Notes: generated by a model from the sequence alone, not told the origin. 64,000 bases of DNA from Adineta ricciae (GCA_905250025.1 CAJNOJ010000405.1:1-64000); one strand, 5' to 3'; numbered from the stretch's first letter, positions 35,950 to 49,500 are shown. Numbers and translations are program-made.

Positions 35950-37220
35950 CTTCCAATTATCGTTTGAACTTTGGCGTATGTATTTATCTAATATGAATAT
36001 CTTTGTGAATGACGTGATCGTATTTGCTCTGTTCTTCTTAAATGTCGATGACCATCAGTAAAAAGGATGATTTATCTATTCTACTATTAAAGAGTAATAT
36101 AGTCTCATAGAAGGAAACGAGAAAAGAAGAAGTAGAGAAAGAATTTCTTTCTTTTCTCTTCGTTGTATCGAGCATGCATAGAGATCTAATTGCGATTCTA
36201 TTCTCTAGAGTTCGTCTACTACTCATTCAGATGAACTATTGATATATTACATTATAGATCACTTATATTCCGTTGTTTCCCATATTTTTTACAAGAAAAC
36301 TTTGATCGTGTTAAATGAAAATGAAGAATATTGTCGAAGTGCAACTGATTCAAGCGAATAATAGAGATACAATCGACTTTTGTTCTTGTTACACATATTG
36401 ATTCCAGATGATGGAATGATGCAGATCGACGATTATATTGAGCCATTTTAGAACAAATATAATTATGTAAGAACTTCATCAATAGATACTTCAAGTGCGA
36501 ATAATGGATGCATCTCGTTTTCTTTTCTGATGTTTCACCATCGATCCACGAGTATTCTGCTGAACTTTGGCTCTATAAATATCGTGTGTTCAAAGGCAAT
36601 ATTGATTTATGTAAATACTGATTATTTAGTAAAAGACAATTTGATAAAGTGCAGTCGATGGTAATGACAAAATGAATGCATTCTGTTTCGTTTAATTCGG
36701 AAGGTCACGATGCCTAAAAGAGTCTATGAAGAGATCGACGTTTTTTTGTGTCGTTTATAGATAAGAGAATAAGTGTGTAACGATTACGTTGCTATGCTAT
36801 AGAATCTATATCGTTTGATTTGCATGTGAAAGGAACAAGTCAATGGTGAACTTTATTCATCCTCACGTTTTCGTACGAAAATTACCCGGATGACATACCA
36901 TTTTTGATGAAAATAAGTCTTGCTTGGCATCAATTAAATGTATTATTTGCATTGAAGCACACAACAGTATTTGGATTATTCGTCGTCTCAAGTTTCTTCC
37001 AATGAAACGATGCTGACAAGACGTATTTTTATCTTCTTTCTTTTTCACATACGAATGCACGCACTGAAATCATGATTAGGTGGTAGGCTTGTGAAAACAA
37101 TACATTAACTATATAAGCGTTCGACACACACAAATAGAAGTCGGACTCGTGTCGATAAATATTCGTGTGCGCGTTCTTTGTTTCACGTGCATTCGACTTG
37201 TTTTTTTTCCTAGATACGTC
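35950..37220. other. Divergent region upstream of SELENBP1 (copy 2)
   Basis: Matches 29114-30358; holds the conserved TATATAAG at 37110-37117. It has a short extra segment near 36949-36972 relative to copy 1. No gene called. Confidence 0.5.
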
Positions 37221-38698
37221 ATGCCGTCGGCGTCATCATCGTGTTGTAAAAAGGGACCGGGCTATGCAACTCCACTCGATGCTATGCAAAATGGTCCCCG
37301 CGAAAAAGTCCTATACGTTGCAATGGTTTCATGCCAAGAAGATCAACCTGATTATTTAGCAACGATTGATGCTGATCCGGATTCTCCAGATTATCAAAAA
37401 GTTATCAGTCGATTGTATTCTCCAAATATAAACGATGAATTTCATCACTTCGGATGGAATGCTTGTTCATCGTGTCATGATGATTGTAGCAAAGAACGAC
37501 GATTTATTGTCTTGGGTGGCTTTAAATCATCGAATATCTACATCATTGATACAGCAGACGCAAGAAAGCCAAGTTTATATAAAACGATTGATTCCGCTGA
37601 ATTGAAAAAATTCAATTTAAGCGCACCACATACAGTACATTGTTTAGGCAGTGGAGAAATCATGATTTCCTGTTTAGGAAATGCGAAAGGTGAATTGCCT
37701 GGTGGTTTTATTTTATTAAATGAAAATTTCGAAGTCACTGGACGATGGAATCGTGGAGAAGTCCCATCAAATGTTCAATTTTATTATGACTTTTGGTACA
37801 AACCACGACACAATATCATGGTTAGTAGCGAATGGGCGGCTCCGAATGTATTCGACAAAGGTAATGCGATATCTGCTATAGTTTCGTGAAATAAAACGAA
37901 CCGATTTTTTAAGGTTTCAATCCGAACGATGTTGCTTTAAATAAATACGGTCATTCATTACACTTTTGGGATTGGTCGAAGCGTGAATATTTGAAAACAG
38001 TTGATCTTGGCAAGGATGGCTTGATTCCTCTTGAATTACGTTTTTGTCATAATCCACCTACTCCGTATGGTTATGTGGTATGTGCGTTGGGTAGTTCCGT
38101 TTTTCGATTTTATCAGGATCCATCCAATGAATGGCAAGTTGAAAAAGTTATTCAAGTGGAAAGTCTAACTGGTGATGATGGACAGCCCGTTCCGGCTATC
38201 ATTTCCGATATGCTCATTTCCTTGAACGATAAATACAGTAGGTGAACTCGTTTGACAAACGATTATTACAATCATTAATCTTTCTTTCTAGTCTACTTCT
38301 GTAATTGGTTTCATGGAGATGTTCGTCAATATGATATTACTGATCCGGCTAAGCCAAAACTAACCGGACAAGTTTGGCTTGGAGGTTTAACCAAAACTGG
38401 CAGTGATTATAATGACAACCGTTCGCTTCATGGCGGACCTCAAATGATTCAATTATCGGTCGATGGTAAACGTCTGTATGTCACTAATTCGCTGTACTCG
38501 TCATGGGACGATCAATTCTATCCAGGAATTCGGCAAGATGGTTCGTATTTAGCAAAAATCGATTGCGATAGTGAAAATGGCGGCATGAAATTGGACCAAG
38601 CATTCTATATGTCCTTTAAAAATGAACCACACGGTCCAGCGCGTGCCCATGAAGTGCGCTACCCAGGTGGTGATTGTACATCGGACATCTGGATTTGA
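37221..38698 (+). CDS. SELENBP1: Selenium-binding protein 1 / methanethiol oxidase
   Basis: Three exons (37221-37860, 37914-38237, 38292-38698) encode 456 residues, the family length. The protein oxidises methanethiol to hydrogen sulfide, formaldehyde and hydrogen peroxide, probably in the cytosol. Conserved blocks include GPGYATPLDAM, HFGWNACSSCHDDC, HTVHCLGSGEIMISCLGNAK, EWAAPNVFDKGFNPNDV, LGKDGLIPLELRF, NWFHGDVRQYDITDP, GGPQMIQLSVDGKRLYVTNS and the C-terminal HEVRYPGGDCTSDIWI. The CSSC and the final Cys-containing motif are kept. This is the complete counterpart of the fragment at 30359. Confidence 0.95.
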
Positions 38699-39301
38699 AA
38701 AAAAACTTTTATACTTACTTTATTTCTCTCAGTATATAGTTGGATATTTTTAGTAGAAAGAAGAAGAACATTAATAAAGATTTGAAATAAAACTAGTCTA
38801 CTATTCTTTATAAGTATGTTGTATACATCTGGAAGTAGTCGGCTTTCTCTCATCGGATGATGACCCATAGCAGTCAAGGAATTTCATATAACACACGAAT
38901 CAAATCATTATTTTTATTCAATTCAAACTAGTTTCCATACAATTTTTTTGAATAATCGAACGTCATCGAAGTGAGTAACAACTGTTAAAGTTTGATTTGC
39001 TACATTTAGTAGAAATCAGTCTATTCTATTTGTGCCCCTTCAATCGATGATTCATCCCTTCAATATGATTCGCTATTAACTATTAACAATGAAAACGACC
39101 AGAGGAGGTTTACCATTCATTCGATCATATTTATCCATTCATATGCACGATTTGGTTACTACTAAGATTACATCAGAAGAGAAAAGAAAAGGACCAGATA
39201 CAAATGATAGAATATCCAAACTAGGTATTTCAAACATTTGCATTCAATGATAATAATAATCACGAACGATATCATGTTTTCTTTCTAGTTGTTACATCGA
39301 C
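38699..39301. other. SELENBP1-UBIAD1 spacer
   Basis: AT-rich; a TTTCTAG acceptor just before 39289 suggests a leader intron for UBIAD1. No gene seen. Confidence 0.5.
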
Positions 39302-40330
39302 ATGAATACATTCGAAAGATATCTGTTAGCCGTCAGACCATGGTCTTTTACAGCGAGTATGATGCCACTTTTGCTGGGGAGTGCTCTGGCATATTCGTCT
39401 GTACAAACCTTATCCCTATCTGTTCTTCTTCTTACATGCGTGTCAGCATTGTGTGTTCATGCTGCAGCTAATCTTTTCAATACGTAAGCGCAAAGAAAAA
39501 CACCGATACGATCGATTTTGTATTTGTCATTTTTATAGCTATTATGATTACATTCATGGTGTGGACTCCCCCACGACCAATAATAAAAAGGAGCACACTA
39601 TCGATGATCGGACGTTAATCGAAGGTTTGCTTAAACCAAATGAAGTGGTTCGACTAGGACTAATATTATACGCGATTGGAACGATTGCTTTTCTATTCTT
39701 ATCACATATTTCACCAGCAAAAGAACCGTATCTAGCTTTGATCTATTTCGGTGCCCTTCCACTCTCGTTTCTATATACAGGCGGCATTGGTGAGTTTGAT
39801 TCTTCTCCGAACGATGTCGTAGAACTTCCTCGATATTAGGTTTTAAATATATTGCACTTGGCGACGTTCTCATTCTATTAACATTTGGTCCTATCACAAT
39901 TGTTTATTCATTTATGGCTCAAGCTGGTTACTATAGCATCTATCCTGTTTTTTATGCTCTACCGTTAACATTGAACACCGAAGCTATTCTTCATAGCAAC
40001 AACACACGTGATATGGAACATGACAGATCTGTTGGTATCTTGACACTATCGATATTACTTGGAAAACGATTCTCGTATTATCTTTATTGTTTACTCATGT
40101 ATTTACCTTATGTAATTGTCAGTTGCATGATGATCAAAATCTCCTGGCTCTGCTGTTTACCGTTGTTAACAGTGGTTCATGCTCATCGATTATGCGAGGA
40201 ATTTCAACATGATCGGTTGATCAAATTACCGAATCGAACAGCGATACTGAATTTTCAATTTGGTTTTCTCTACATTCTCTCAATCATCCTAACGAATATC
40301 ACCCAAAATCGCCAACAGTTTGTTTTCTAA
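39302..40330 (+). CDS. UBIAD1: UbiA prenyltransferase domain protein (menaquinone-4 synthase)
   Basis: Three exons (39302-39483, 39539-39789, 39840-40330) encode 307 residues. Motifs match UBIAD1: VRPWSFTASMMPLLLGSALA, NLFNTYYDYIHGVD (the first Asp-rich region is NxxxDxxxxxD-like), DDRTLIEGLL, ALIYFGALPLSFLYTGGIG, FKYIALGDVLILLTFGP and the second Asp-rich motif LHSNNTRDMEHD. About eight hydrophobic segments are present. UBIAD1 transfers geranylgeranyl to the menadione ring in ER and Golgi membranes and also affects sterol metabolism and quinone synthesis. Confidence 0.94.
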
Positions 40331-40528
40331 AACAGCAATTCATAGATAATTCTTTTCGATCTGTTATCAGTTCTTTTGTTTCCATAAAGTTTTTCGCTTT
40401 TCAACTAGTCAGTTCTTTGGCTTTTTTTTTCTATTCAATACTACCTATTCTACAGCTAAAATGTCTTCTAGATTATGTCTGACTAAGTGATGAACTAACT
40501 TCAATCAAATCGTTCTCTATGATCTCAC

Positions 40529-41970
40529 ATGTCTACGCCTAATACCAAAAGTAATGGAGAACAACAAACAGGTGTAAATCGTTCTACCTACGCTCATCTA
40601 TTAGCAGGAGGGTAAATGGACTGCCGTTGAACAAATCGATTTCAACTTTCGATTTCTATATTTAGCCTTGCGGGCACATTCGGTGCAGTTCTGACATGTC
40701 CATTAGAAGTAATCAAAACACGATATCAATCATCACAAAATTCATTTTCCAGAGAAAAGACTCGGGTTGATCTGCATTCACCTTACAGTAATACAGTCGC
40801 TTATCAGTGTCAACAAGAAAGGATACGTCCCACTATAATTGGTTCACTTCGGTAAATTCTTTATTGAAACGAACTTTTCTTAGAATCTAGCCATTTAGAC
40901 ACATTATCAAATATGAAGGGATGCCAGGACTATTCAAAGGTCTTGTGCCGAACCTAGTCGGAGTAGCACCATCAAGGTAAGACCAACAGAAATCTTTTAT
41001 CCGCATATGAGTATGTATTGTTGTAGGGCGATTTATTTTTTTGCTTATGCAAATACTAAATCTTTTCTGGTTGAGAAAATGGAGCGGGAGACACCGTTAG
41101 TACATATAACTTCAGCAGCAACAGCAGGTAATCATTGCAAACGATGATTGTTACAATTGATCCTTTGTATTTTCTCAAGGCATCGCCATGTCCACATGTA
41201 CAAATCCGTTGTGGTTTATTAAAACGCGGCTACAAATTGACCAAGGGTAAAGACTTTTTGCGGAGTATCTTTCTATCTTGCATTCATTATTGGCTAGAAA
41301 TCTTCGCACGATTGATCTCATACGTAATGTTTACCGTGAGCATGGTCTGTTGGGCTTCTATAAAGGTAGGGTTATTGAGTATACGAAGATTGGAATGAGT
41401 GCATTTATTTAGGCATATCTGCATCGTATGTTGGTGTGTCAGAAACCATAGTCCATTTTGTTCTTTACGAACAAATTAAAGCACAATTACAATTGCTTCA
41501 AACACGTCAAAACTTTTCATCAGATGAATCCAATTTGTATAATTTTATTTCTTATTTAACTGCTGCAGCATGTTCAAAATCATGTGCAACAACTTTATGT
41601 TATCCTCACGAAGTTGTTCGAACGCGTCTGCGAGAAGAAGGTACCAAGTACCGAACATTTCTACAAACATTGAAGACAGTCTACTATGAAGAAAGTATCG
41701 CCGGCTTGTATCGAGGCTTACTGACCCATCTAATTCGACAAATTCCAGTAAAATACATAGAAAACAATCGAGATGTTTTGTTCATTGTCTACTTCCTGAT
41801 TTTAGAATACGGCGATCATGATGAGTACCTACGAACTTGTGATTGCATTTCTAACTTCGGATTCTGCGCCATCATCATCATCAAGTGAAGTGACAACGTT
41901 GCAGCCGAAAAAAGTCATTCTATATCGTGTTGATGCCGAAATTAATGCAACGAACGAAGTGGAATTGTAG
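40529..41970 (+). CDS. SLC25A36: Mitochondrial pyrimidine-nucleotide carrier (SLC25A33/36 type)
   Basis: Eight exons (40529-40611, 40666-40851, 40899-40976, 41027-41127, 41180-41246, 41298-41365, 41413-41747, 41806-41970) encode 360 residues. The three mitochondrial-carrier signatures are CPLEVIKTRYQ, NPLWFIKTRLQ and YPHEVVRTRLREEG; the Trp in the second is typical of the SLC25A32/33/36 branch. Other blocks are LAGTFGAVLT, GLFKGLVPNLVGVAPSRAIY and LTHLIRQIPNTAIM across the last splice. These carriers move pyrimidine nucleotides across the inner membrane. A Ser/Thr-rich extension of about 45 residues follows the last membrane helix. SLC25A33 and SLC25A36 cannot be separated by eye. Confidence 0.9.
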
Positions 41971-42593
41971 CTAGAGAGATCTTTGTTCTTCCTTTGTGTC
42001 CATTTTCATCTGCATTAGCTTAGTTGTTGCGAAACTGCTGTTTCTTCATGTATGAACCTTGTTCTCTGGTCGTGTTTTTCTTGTTAAAATATTTTCTCTC
42101 TTCTTCTAAAAATATTTTTCCTCCAAACCGGTGCTTTGGGACAAACGAAACACGATGTTCAGTATCAATTGTTGTCACCGCAAATGAACAGTGAGCTTCT
42201 TCTTCTCTCCTCGAGTCGATTTCATCGAAAAACTACGGTGCTCGTTTTTCTATTAACGTGCTGGATCTTGAGATTTATCCTCTAGTAAACACGAATGTCT
42301 TTTCTTTTCCTTTCACTGTATTGCTTCTTTTTTAGAATATGGAATTTTTTTTCTCACTGATGAAAGTTTGTTGATGTTTTTTTTTATTTATATATTTCGA
42401 AAATACGAGAAAAAAAGTAATGAGAATTTATGGAAAAGAAAAGTTATCGTTTCTATCGAATGATAGCGACGTGCCGATAAACGGCGAGATAAAGATCATA
42501 AGATGCTTAACATGTACGTTCACATGGAAACAATCGATATGTCAGCTCTATGATGTTCTCGATCATTTGTACTAATTGCAATTCGAAAAAGAA
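41971..42593. other. Carrier-cyclase spacer
   Basis: T-rich intergenic sequence, upstream region of the guanylyl cyclase gene. No gene seen. Confidence 0.5.
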
Positions 42594-45500
42594 ATGTTTC
42601 GACTGGTAATGTATTCCGTTTTGCAAATGCGTCAAATAAGTTTTCCTATTAGTTTTTACTTACAAGTTTGTGTCAAATATGTTCTGCGTGGCATAATATG
42701 GATAATAGTCGATTCCATTGTTGGCCTGCACATGCTTCGCCAACAGTGACAGAAACGTTAGCACAGCATGGTTCTAATTGTAAAGGTAGGTTCTCACCAG
42801 GTCTTTTCTCGTGGCTCATAAATGGTTACATTTCAGGTGTCCATCTCGATTGGATCACACCGCCACCAAGAAAAGGTGATTTCGGTTGCCGGTGTAGGAT
42901 TTGTTATATTAAGCTTTTCGTCTGTGTTACAGTTACTCAAGATGTTCCGTTCAATGTTTCGTATTCAATTGACCTGTTACCAGAGTTCTTCGACTGGGCG
43001 ATAACAAAATCGCCACGTCCATTATATACGTTCGTTTGCTTTATAAACCGTGACTAAACGAATGTTGAGTTTTACTTTGATTAGATTATCCAATCGAACG
43101 ATGAATAGTAGTCAATCGTGGTATCATTGGTGTCATACACATCAACCCACTTTCGATCTGTCCGATCCAAAAATTGAATCGGATGTTTGTTTATGGCATA
43201 TAAATGTTCATGCTTGTGGAATCAGTAGTACAGTTCCATACTGTGGACCATGGTAAGTGTACTATAAAATGTAACTTTATCGTAGCCGTACCATCTATTC
43301 ATTCGAAGGATTCCACCAAGTGGTCAAATCTATCACAGCACAGTTATGGTAGGACCTGCAGGACGCAGTAAGTTTTGCTACATGTGTAGTTGATTCGATG
43401 AAAAATGAATTTGTAGTCTATGAAAGTACTGTGATTATACCAGTATTTGGTGTGGTGGAAATCATTGCTCATTTCAAAGTGGGTATTGCAAATTGGATTC
43501 ACATTGCTCTTGTGAGCATGAATGTTCAAGTTAATCGTAGAGCAAGTGAGTAATCACACATAATACAATGACAATTACGTAAAAGACTATTTTAGTCTGT
43601 GGAGATGACTTTTGTGATGTTAAGTACGAGAATTGTTCAAATTGTCCATTAGATTGTGGCAAGTGTCCACTGAAACCTATTCAGATTGGTTTGATTAGTG
43701 TTGGTTGTGCGATTGTTGTCTTTTCATTTATTGGAATCGGTTTAGTAAGTCTTATTACACAGAGTTCGTTCTATCGTGCCAACATGAATCCGTTTCTCTT
43801 AGTATTTCAAAATAAAAGAACAACGTCTTCTCTGGGATCCAAGTTGGATTATTGATGTGAAAGAAGTTCAACGTAAGTTTATCAAATGTTCATTTACAAT
43901 TAAGGAAGGTTTGTCTTTTCTTTACTAGCGACTCGCTCACAACAATCTATCAGTTTAACATCTATAAACGATTGTCCGAAAACGAACTTTTCAAGACAAA
44001 CAAGTGAAACGAACTTAAGTATCACAACAAACTTGTCTCATATAAGTTGTACTCAACAAATCTTCTGTCCCGTTGGTTATCTGTAAGTGTCCGTTAACAA
44101 TTTTGTGGATCAACAATCGATTTTCTTTTATGTTCAGTCGACATACATATGTCACCATCCGTAAATATAAACACAAACATTTTCAATTAACACGTCGTGT
44201 ACGTGAACAAGTTCGTCTTGTTCGAACATTTAATCATAATAATGTTTGTAAATTCATGGGTGCATCCTTATTTCCGAATGAAGTTATTATTTACATGGAA
44301 TATATGCCGAAAGGTTCGTTACGTGATGTTCTACAAAATGAAAAAATACCGATAACATGGCCGTTCCGGTAAAGATCATCGCTAGTCAAAATCACGCATG
44401 ACATATTCTATTATTTCTAGATTTTCGTTTGCCATGGATATCCTCAATGGACTGTCTTACATACATAGCCGACATCTGATTCATGGTCGATTAAATTCAT
44501 CGAACTGTGTTGTTGACCAACGTTTAACAGTAAAAATTACAGGTAAAGTATGTCATCCACGGTTTCAACTTGATTGTCCTATATATATTCTGCAGATTAT
44601 GGTCTCGATCATCTTCGTCAAGGTACAATTAGTGTCAACTCATATGTGCAATCTGTCGAAGCATATAAACGTGTTTACTATGCACCAGAATTGATCTCTA
44701 TCAATGAATTGAAACTAACTCCACCTATTGATATTTATGCATTTGGCGTCATTCTCAACGAAATAGCCACACGATCAGAACCTTTCGGAGTAAAAATTCT
44801 CTATCTGTTTTTTCACTCTTAAACACTCAGTTCGATTTAGGACGATGATGTCGAATCAATTATGAAAGTCGGATACCGTCCTAAAATTGCTCAGATGACA
44901 CATGATGTCAACAACGAGGTCGAAGAAGATTTTTGTCCATTACCATCGTCCTACACCCGACTGATAAAGCAATGCATTATGGAGAATCCATTCGATCGTC
45001 CAACATGTAAAGACATACAGAAGAGTTTGAAGAAAATGTGTCCATTACAAATGAGTCCAATTGATTTGATGTTCAAGAAGATGTCTTTGTATCAAACGAG
45101 TTTAGAACAAGCCGTTCAAGTGCGGACATTTGAACTCGAACAAGAAAAACAAAAGTCGGAGAGTCTGCTGTATAGTAAGTCTCGCGCACGTACTAACAAA
45201 TCTTGCATATTTTCTTCGAAGGTATGTTACCAAAGAGTGTTGCTGAACAATTGCGAGTTGGTCAACATGTCACTGCAGAGCATTATGACACTTGTACAAT
45301 ATATTTCAGGTATTGTTCGATGGTCGACAATAATCATTGAAGTCAAACTGTGTTCTTTAGTGATATCGTTGGATTCACAACTATTGCAAGTCAATGCAAA
45401 CCAATCGATGTCGTCGAGTTTCTCAATCGGGTCTATACCACATTCGATACCATCATTGATCGATATGATGTGTATAAAGTCGAAACCATTGGAGATGCAT

Positions 45501-46534
45501 GTAAGTTGAGTGCTGTAGAGAAGGAGTTTTATATTGTTGATGGCTTTTCAGATATGGTTGTTTCTGGTGTACCGAAAAAGAATGGCAACGAACATGCACA
45601 TCAAATTGCAACGATGGCATTGGAACTCATACGTCAAGCAATGAATTGTCTCGTACCCTATTCCAATAATGAAAAGTTGCGCATTCGTGTTGGTTTACAT
45701 TCAGGTAGATTGAATTATTCTTTTGATATTTGATTAGAATTTGTGTAGGACCTGTATGTGCTGGTGTGGTTGGATCAAAAATGCCTCGGTGAGTAGAAGA
45801 AGACAATGAAGTTATCTCACAGATTCTGAATTTAGGTACTGCCTGTTTGGTGACACGGTGAATACAGCGTAAGAATCCATCAATAGAAATTCTTCTATAG
45901 ACGTTATTGCAAGGATTGTTTTAGATCAAGAATGGAATCGAATAGTGAAGGTAATGCGAGTTTTGTACAATGAATTTCAGTTTATTTGATTCTTACGAAC
46001 GTTATAGCGAATAAAATTCATATAACTAAAGACACTAAAGAATTGCTAGATAAAACTGGCCGTTTTCTCATGGAAAAACGTGGAACAATTCACATAAAAG
46101 TAAGTACTTTTCTTTTCATTGACCGTTTCCATCATTAACATCTACTGTAGGGCAAAGGCGAAATGGTTTGTGATTTGATCTTCTATTCTTTTGATACCAT
46201 ACATAAACATTTGATTTAGACAACCTATTGGTTGCTGGAAGAATTAGACACGAGAAATGACTACATTGAAAAGAATCTATTATACGTCCAGTCAAGTAAG
46301 TTAATCTGTTCATGTGATTCTTCCTTTGCATAAGTTCGACTTTGAAATCTAGTAAGACTTCCACCGATTTATAAAAAAGATGGTTCTTGTCAACTACACG
46401 TTCCAAGTACGTTTCATACCGTTCTATTTCGATAACACATTTCGACTGTATTAGATTCAACGAGTATTTTCATACCCAATCGATCACCATCACCGCGCAA
46501 AACAACTACATTTAATCTAGCAACTTTTGATTAG
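42594..46534 (+). CDS. Receptor guanylyl cyclase with a short Cys-rich ectodomain
   Basis: I could follow 25 exons in frame to a TAG, 880 residues. Exon 1 is 12 bp (MFRL); joined to exon 2 it makes a signal peptide, MFRLFLLTSLCQICSA. The ectodomain (about 17-225) is rich in Cys (SIWCGGNHCSFQSGYCK, CSCEHECSS, CSNCPLDCGKCP) and is half the usual size. The membrane segment is IQIGLISVGCAIVVFSFIGI. The pseudokinase domain (about 325-600) has IHGRLNSSNCVV instead of HRD and ITDYGLD instead of DFG. The cyclase domain starts near 616: SDIVGFTTIA (metal Asp), KVETIGDAYMVVSGVP (Glu for guanine), GLHSGPVCAGVVG, CLFGDTVNTASRME (Cys for guanine). The product should be cGMP. The cyclase exons include 15-bp (46151-46165), 26-bp and 33-bp exons. 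The ectodomain splice choices at 43309 and 43427 are the least certain. Confidence 0.85.
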
Positions 46535-49500
46535 ACTGATGATTTTCGTTTCGAATTGATTGGAATGTTCTCCAACATTTCGACATTTGAATTTATCTTT
46601 GAATATAATAAAAACATCTAACAAACCGAGGAATTCTATCGATCAATCTACACTCTCGTTTCTAGAATATACTTTTCTCTTAAATCGTAAATTTCGACGT
46701 CATTTGTACTTAGAGCATACCATGTAATGATGTGACGTCGATGATACCCTGGATTTATCTGTCGTTTTATAATCAAACGAATGTCAATGAACAGTTGTCT
46801 CTCTAACGATCACTCGCTATATGTCTATCGATAAATATTTTCCTGCGCACGTTCTAGTGTCATCCCTATTTGTATATCACTAGACTATCCGTTATTTTCC
46901 TTTTCTCCCTCTCTCTCTCTCTTTTTTATTCACCCTCTCGTCCTTCTATATCTTCGTCTACTTTCATTTCACTTTTTCCTCTCCACCACGTCACTACCTT
47001 CCATATCACTATCATTCTTCTCTTCGTATAGTGTATGTTGTTTTTTTAATAGTTGCGTGTATTTGATCGTGCCTACATTTGATTTTAGTCGACGTGTGTC
47101 TGTGGCACATACTTCATCATTTCATTTTTGCTTCGTTGTCTATCCTTTGTGCGCACACGCGCATGTCAAATAGATAAACAGTTACTATTAGCATGTTGAA
47201 ATGGGCAATTATTAATAAAACTTCCTGTCTTTCTCAATCGATCTGGAACAGACAAGTAAATTGCAAAGATGACAAAAGCAAAAGTTTAGGTAAGTTGTAA
47301 AGGTTTCGTACGAGAGTGACAGCCAGTATGATTACATATCAGTACAGCGAGTCTGATTGATCGGATGTAGAAAAGAGGAGGAGGTTTCTAATGACCATGT
47401 TCGAAATAGGTCGTGATATTTACGCATGCTGAGAACTCAACACATACGTACACATTTGTTGGCCGATCTTGACACATTGCCTATTGTCGTCAGTTATATT
47501 TCTATATCTGTATGTATAGAAGAAGAAGAAGAAGAAGTTGTTGCAACAACAACAATAAATACTACGACAATAAATATTCTACGATCAGACAGGCATGATC
47601 AGCAGGCAAAGTATTTGAACGTTTGTACGTATAAACACAGAAATGACAGCTGTACAAAGTAGCTCCATTGTCTTTCTTTTCTTTTTTCTTTTCTCATGGT
47701 GACGTTGCCCACCACTTAGCAATAGAAAAATCCTTTTGCGTGCTATACCCTGTGGGATTTCGACTGCTGTCAAAGCAAGAATAGCAAAAGCAGCCGCTCC
47801 GGATAATGAGACTGTGCCATTTGGTCTGAGGCATATAATTGTTGTTGAATCTGAAACACAAAAAAAGAAAACTCAACTTTTGTTCCCGTCTATCTCTTTG
47901 ACATTCGATGCATGTTGTCATATTTATGTCAAATCTCGTTTCTAACATTTCGACTTGTATAATGATCCATCATCTTATATATATTCATGTACACGTCTTC
48001 GACAATCTCTTCCCTTGTCTATTTGACACATCTTGTTCTCTATCTCTCGCTCCTTATCCATCTATGCATTGTTATTTCAACCGATGACGCTGCCCAAAAG
48101 ATACATGTTTTTCCGATTTTCTTCGTGCTGCCGGAAGCATTGATAATCGCGGGTTAAGGTTGTACACAATGACGTTGGCACTGTCAATGTATGTTGTACA
48201 CGTGTAGAGAGCGAACAAAAAAGTAATTGAGAGACAAAAAAAAAGCAAGCCTGTATAAGACGATATTCGTCACTGAATTACTGATTTACATTGTTCTCTT
48301 ATTCTCTTCATATTTCATCTGTGATAGAAACATGCGTTCTTTCTTCTCTCATAGTTGATGTCGATATAATCATTAGTATAGCTCGGCGTTAAAGATCATA
48401 TCCGTGAGGATACATATTGATGAGCAAGTATTGAGTGAATAGAGAAGAGGGAGAGAGAGAAAAAGAAATAACAAATCTGTATTTTAATACATATTGAATT
48501 AGGTGAAAATAGGTATGTTGAAAGTTGTAATTTGCCCTCGATTTCTTATTTTTGTTAACAACAGTAGTATACTATCTGACTCCTTTTCCCAAATATATAA
48601 AGCTAATCTAATCAATAAAGAAATGACTACTATTTTGACAGATTTATCCATGACAAAATCATCAGTAACATATGCTTATTAATGTAGTTTAGAATAAAGA
48701 TCTTCTTTCTCGTAAAGAAAATGACAACTGTTCTTTACTTCTTTTGAGATTACTTTGACGTTCTGAAAACATTTTTTTCTCTCTTCTGTTTTGTATATGT
48801 CTGTTTCTAGCTTATCAACATATAATCAAAGAGCAAACATTACGAAGAAGAATTAGCGGTAAAGAAAGGGAGGGAGAAAAGAAGAATTTGTTGACAGAAG
48901 AAAAAACGTCAACGAATGAAACTAGTTGTATCGCACGTTTTGATGCGTCAATCGGACACTAACAAAATTGAGCAATTGATTTCAATGAGAAACAGCTGCG
49001 AAAGAAATGTGAAATCCAATCAGGATTGTGTATCGCTATTTTGACATTCGTTTAAGTAAAAATATGTGATTAGTTCGGATGATAGTATCTTCCTTTCATT
49101 ATGCTGATTGAATGTCTTCTTCTTCTTCTTCTTCGTTGTCGTCTGCGACTCCTAATTGTTATTGATGAAAAGCGAATTAACATTGGCCCAAATCGATTAC
49201 AACGATGTGTATATGTACGTAAAATAGACAAGAAAACGCGGAGTTCTGCCATGTAGGAGGAAGATAAGCAATGTGGGAATAATGACAGACTGTTAGCTTA
49301 AAGAGAGTAATACTCTCTTGACATAATGCATAAACTTTCTTGAGCACTGCGAGATCAATTCAATTGGATTATGTATCGAGAGAAGAACTTACAATTATCA
49401 TCTCAATACATAATGAAACTTAAATCGTCTTTCATCCGAAAGTTTCTCCTTCTCTTACCTTGTTGATGTTACAGTCGCTTATTCTTCGTTTTCTTCTTCT

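Larger units (their letters stand above)
30872..37544. repeat. Copy 2 of the 6.6-kb duplicated block (probable allele)
   Basis: Colinear with 24044-30682. It continues without a break into the rest of SELENBP1 and on to UBIAD1, whereas copy 1 is the one joined to the 5' part of WEE1. Confidence 0.95.

Noticed and set aside
47585..47858. Open minus-strand segment with an Ala-rich hydrophobic stretch
   Set aside because: No start, partner exon or family could be found; a single open segment of this size is expected by chance.
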